Shown: in pieces, positions 3,708 to 5,887 of the stretch | Position numbering within the stretch: the stretch's first letter is position 1 | How the letters are laid out: each line of letters opens with the position of its first letter | Source: Deltaproteobacteria bacterium | GTDB lineage: Bacteria > Myxococcota_A > UBA796 > UBA2385 | Length of the DNA: 5,887 bases | NCBI GenBank assembly: GCA_003694325.1 | Contig: RFKJ01000752.1 | Coordinates: 1-5,887, forward strand | Direction of reading: 5' to 3' | Position numbers and translations under genes: made by a program | Notes under the pieces: model-generated | Database searches by the model: none | What the model was told of the DNA's origin: nothing | Seen by the model: only the letters and a program-made list of their open reading frames with translations

Positions 3708-5819
3708 ATGCAGAAGCATTCCGTGTCCGTCGAGATCGGCGGCCGTCCCCTGATCATCGAGACCGGCTGGCTGGCCAAGCAGGCCCACGGTGCTGTCGTC
3801 GTCCGCCAGAACGAGAGCGCCGTCCTGGTCACCGTCGTCGGTGACACCGAGCCCTCGCGGTTCGACTTCCTGCCGCTGACGGTGAACTACGAGGATCGCA
3901 ACGGCGCCTACGGGACCATCCCCGGCGGCTTCCTCAAGCGCGAAGGCCGGGCCAACGAGCGCGAGACGCTGATCTCGCGGCTCATCGATCGTCCCATCCG
4001 GCCGCAGTTCCCCAAGCACTACCGGTGCGAGACCCAGGTCATCGCCACGGCGCTCTCCTACGATGAGGCCAGCGACACCGACGTGCTCGCCATGTGCGGC
4101 GCCGCGGCCGCCATCCACATCAGCGACCTGCCGATGAAGGAGCCCATCGCCGGGGTGCGGATCGCCCGGATCGACGGCGAGTTCGTCATCAACCCCGACC
4201 AGAAGGCGCTCCCCGGCGCGACCCTGACGCTCATCGTGGCGGGCACGGCGGACGCGGTGTGCATGGTTGAGGGGGGGGCCAAGGAGGCCTCCGAGGTCGA
4301 GATGATGGAGGCCATGGACCTCGCCCACGCCGAGATCAAGAAGATCATCGGGGCGATCCACGAGCTGCGCGAGCTGTGCGGCGTGCCGAAGCGCGAGATC
4401 GCGCCGCCGCCGGAGCCCGACGCCGAGATCGTCGCCAAGGTCGAGGCCCAGGGGGAGGCGCTGCTGCGCACCGCGATGGCCACGCCGGGCAAGCACGAGC
4501 GGGCGGCGGCCATCAAGGCCGCGCGGAACGGGTTGATCGCCGAGCTGACCGCCGGCGTCGAGGACCCGGCGGAGGTGGCCCGGATCACCAGCGAGGTCAA
4601 GGACGCCTGGAGCGCCATGACTCGCCGGGTGATGCGGCAGGACGTCATCGACAAGGGCGTGCGCCTCGACGGGCGGGCCACCGACGAGATCCGGCCGATC
4701 ACCAGCGAGGTCACCGTGGCGCCGCGGGCCCACGGATCGGCGGTGTTCACCCGCGGCGAGACCCAGGTGTTCGCCACCGCCGCCCTCGGCATCGAGATGG
4801 ACGCCCAGCGCATCGACTTCGCCGGCGCCCAGGAGCGGTTCCGGCGGTTCATGCTGACCTACAACTTCCCCCCGTTCTGCACCGGCGAAGCGCGGATGCT
4901 GCGCGGCCCCAAGCGGCGCGAGATCGGGCACGGGGCCCTGGCGCACCGGGCGCTCAGCGCCGTCGTGCCTGGCCAGGAGGAGTTCCCCTACGTCATCCGC
5001 ATCTGCGCCGACGTGCTGGAGTCCAACGGCTCCTCGTCGATGGCGACGGTGTGCGCCGGCTGCCTGGCCATGATGGACGCCGGCGTTCCGCTGAAGGCCC
5101 CGGTGGCCGGCATCGCCATGGGGCTGATCAAGGAGGGCGACAGCTTCGCCGTCCTCAGCGACATCCTGGGTGACGAGGACCACCTCGGCGACATGGACTT
5201 CAAGGTGACCGGCACGCGGGCGGGCATCACCGCCTTCCAGATGGACACCAAGATCTCCGGCGTGCCGCGGGAGGTCATGCTCCGGGCCCTCAGCCAGGCG
5301 CGCGAGGGTCGGATCCACATCCTCGACGAGATGGCCAAGGTGATGGAGGCGCCCCGCGAGGGGCTGTCCAAGTACGCGCCCCGGATCACCACCATCAAGA
5401 TCAACACCGAGAAGATCCGCGACCTCATCGGTCCGGGTGGTCGCACCATCCGCGGCATCCAGGACCAGACCGGGGTCAAGATCAACGTCGAGAACGACGG
5501 CACGGTCATGGTGGCGGCCGCCGACGGCGAGGCCGGCGACAAGGCGCTGGCGCTGATCCGCGAGATCACCCAGGAGGCCGAGATCGGCAAGCTCTACCTG
5601 GGCGTGGTCAAGAAGACCGTGGACTTCGGCGCATTCGTCGAGATCTTCCCGGGAACCGAGGGGCTGGTGCACATCAGCCAGCTCGCCAACGAGCGGGTCG
5701 AGCGGACGACGGACGTGGTGCACGAGGGTGACGAGGTCCTGGTCCGGGTGATCGACATCGATCGCAGCGGCAAGATCCGCCTCTCTCGCAAGGAGGCGCT
5801 GGAAGCCAGCGGCATGTGA
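3708..5819 (+). CDS. pnp: Polyribonucleotide nucleotidyltransferase (PNPase)
   Basis: This 703-residue enzyme is the phosphorolytic 3'-5' exoribonuclease that degrades RNA to nucleoside diphosphates in the cytoplasm and can also add tails. All domains are present. The first RNase PH-like domain spans about 1-215, with FLKREGRANERETLISRLID (75-94) and RPIRP. An alpha-helical linker runs from about 235 to 310. The second RNase PH domain starts at DGRATDEIRP (321-330), continues with HGSAVFTRGETQ (342-353) and PKRREIGHG (401-409), and carries the phosphate site SNGSSSM (439-445) and the metal/catalytic aspartates of DILGDEDHLGDMDF (485-498). The KH domain (about 560-605) has its GxxG loop as GPGG (575-578). 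The S1 domain (about 627-697) contains VDFGAFVEI and GLVHISQ. It ends only a few residues after S1, so the E. coli-style C-terminal tail is missing. The chosen ATG 3708 has GGGAG at 3698-3702, five bases upstream. The frame is open to a GTG at 3657, but those 17 residues are not family-like and no ribosome site precedes them. Confidence 0.98.
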   Translation: MQKHSVSVEIGGRPLIIETGWLAKQAHGAVVVRQNESAVLVTVVGDTEPSRFDFLPLTVNYEDRNGAYGTIPGGFLKREGRANERETLISRLIDRPIRPQFPKHYRCETQVIATALSYDEASDTDVLAMCGAAAAIHISDLPMKEPIAGVRIARIDGEFVINPDQKALPGATLTLIVAGTADAVCMVEGGAKEASEVEMMEAMDLAHAEIKKIIGAIHELRELCGVPKREIAPPPEPDAEIVAKVEAQGEALLRTAMATPGKHERAAAIKAARNGLIAELTAGVEDPAEVARITSEVKDAWSAMTRRVMRQDVIDKGVRLDGRATDEIRPITSEVTVAPRAHGSAVFTRGETQVFATAALGIEMDAQRIDFAGAQERFRRFMLTYNFPPFCTGEARMLRGPKRREIGHGALAHRALSAVVPGQEEFPYVIRICADVLESNGSSSMATVCAGCLAMMDAGVPLKAPVAGIAMGLIKEGDSFAVLSDILGDEDHLGDMDFKVTGTRAGITAFQMDTKISGVPREVMLRALSQAREGRIHILDEMAKVMEAPREGLSKYAPRITTIKINTEKIRDLIGPGGRTIRGIQDQTGVKINVENDGTVMVAAADGEAGDKALALIREITQEAEIGKLYLGVVKKTVDFGAFVEIFPGTEGLVHISQLANERVERTTDVVHEGDEVLVRVIDIDRSGKIRLSRKEALEASGM

Positions 5820-5840
5820 CCGAGCCCGCCGCGCGGGATC

Positions 5841-5870
5841 GGCGCCCGGGGGCTTCGGCCTCCGGGCGCC
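5841..5870 (+). terminator. Strong UUCG-capped hairpin after pnp
   Basis: GGCGCCCGGGGGC (5841-5853) pairs with GCCTCCGGGCGCC (5858-5870) over 13 bp with one G-U pair, closing the extra-stable C(UUCG)G tetraloop. It begins 22 bases after the pnp stop and very likely ends or protects the pnp transcript. It is followed by GTCGCGTGGGG, with no T-run, so intrinsic termination would be of the U-less type or need Rho. A smaller stem CCCGC/GCGGG (5825-5829/5833-5837) precedes it. Confidence 0.75.
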
Positions 5871-5887
5871 GTCGCGTGGGGGGTGGG

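Noticed and set aside
3510..5723. Very long open frame on the minus strand across pnp
   Set aside because: It is antisense to an unmistakable full-length PNPase. Its product is a low-complexity mix rich in Asp, Gly, His, Leu and Val, typical of the mirror of GC-rich codons.

Overview
This is a GC-rich bacterial chromosome segment carrying ordinary housekeeping and accessory genes. The genes visible are a DsbA/HCCA-isomerase-like oxidoreductase (only its N-terminus, minus strand), an Hsp15-like S4 RNA-binding protein, a small secreted beta-barrel-like protein ending in an aromatic residue, a B12-binding-domain radical SAM enzyme, ribosomal protein S15 (rpsO) and a full-length polynucleotide phosphorylase (pnp). 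A signal peptide followed by an outer-membrane-type C-terminus points to a Gram-negative (diderm) organism. Very high GC, strong Shine-Dalgarno sequences and a GTG start would fit a myxobacterial/deltaproteobacterial-type genome, but I cannot fix the taxon from the sequence.

Layout. Position 1-99 (minus) is the start of the isomerase-like gene, divergent from hslR-like 159-596 (plus). A 97-base gap leads to the secreted barrel gene at 694-1203, which has a near-perfect ribosome binding site. The next gap, 1204-1388, holds a GC-rich hairpin and a sigma-54-like -24/-12 element. It precedes the radical SAM gene, which starts with GTG at 1389 and ends at 2801. The 247-base gap 2802-3048 is rich in overlapping inverted repeats and forms the presumed rpsO leader; rpsO is 3049-3318. 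The 389-base gap 3319-3707 contains a terminator-like hairpin, two long imperfect stems and a short motif (TCCGCA) occurring four times; it is probably the structured pnp leader. pnp occupies 3708-5819 and is followed by a 13-bp UUCG-capped hairpin.

How the genes work together. rpsO-pnp is a widely conserved pair joining ribosome assembly and RNA turnover, and both genes are autoregulated through their mRNA leaders in E. coli. The most interesting content here is therefore non-coding: the rpsO leader, where a hairpin loop is complementary to the Shine-Dalgarno sequence, and the rpsO-pnp spacer, with its nested stems and repeated motif. The Hsp15-like protein is another RNA/ribosome factor but appears to be separately transcribed. 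The isomerase-like, barrel and radical SAM genes have no evident link to the others. I see no mobile element, CRISPR array, tRNA, rRNA or clear novel multi-gene system.
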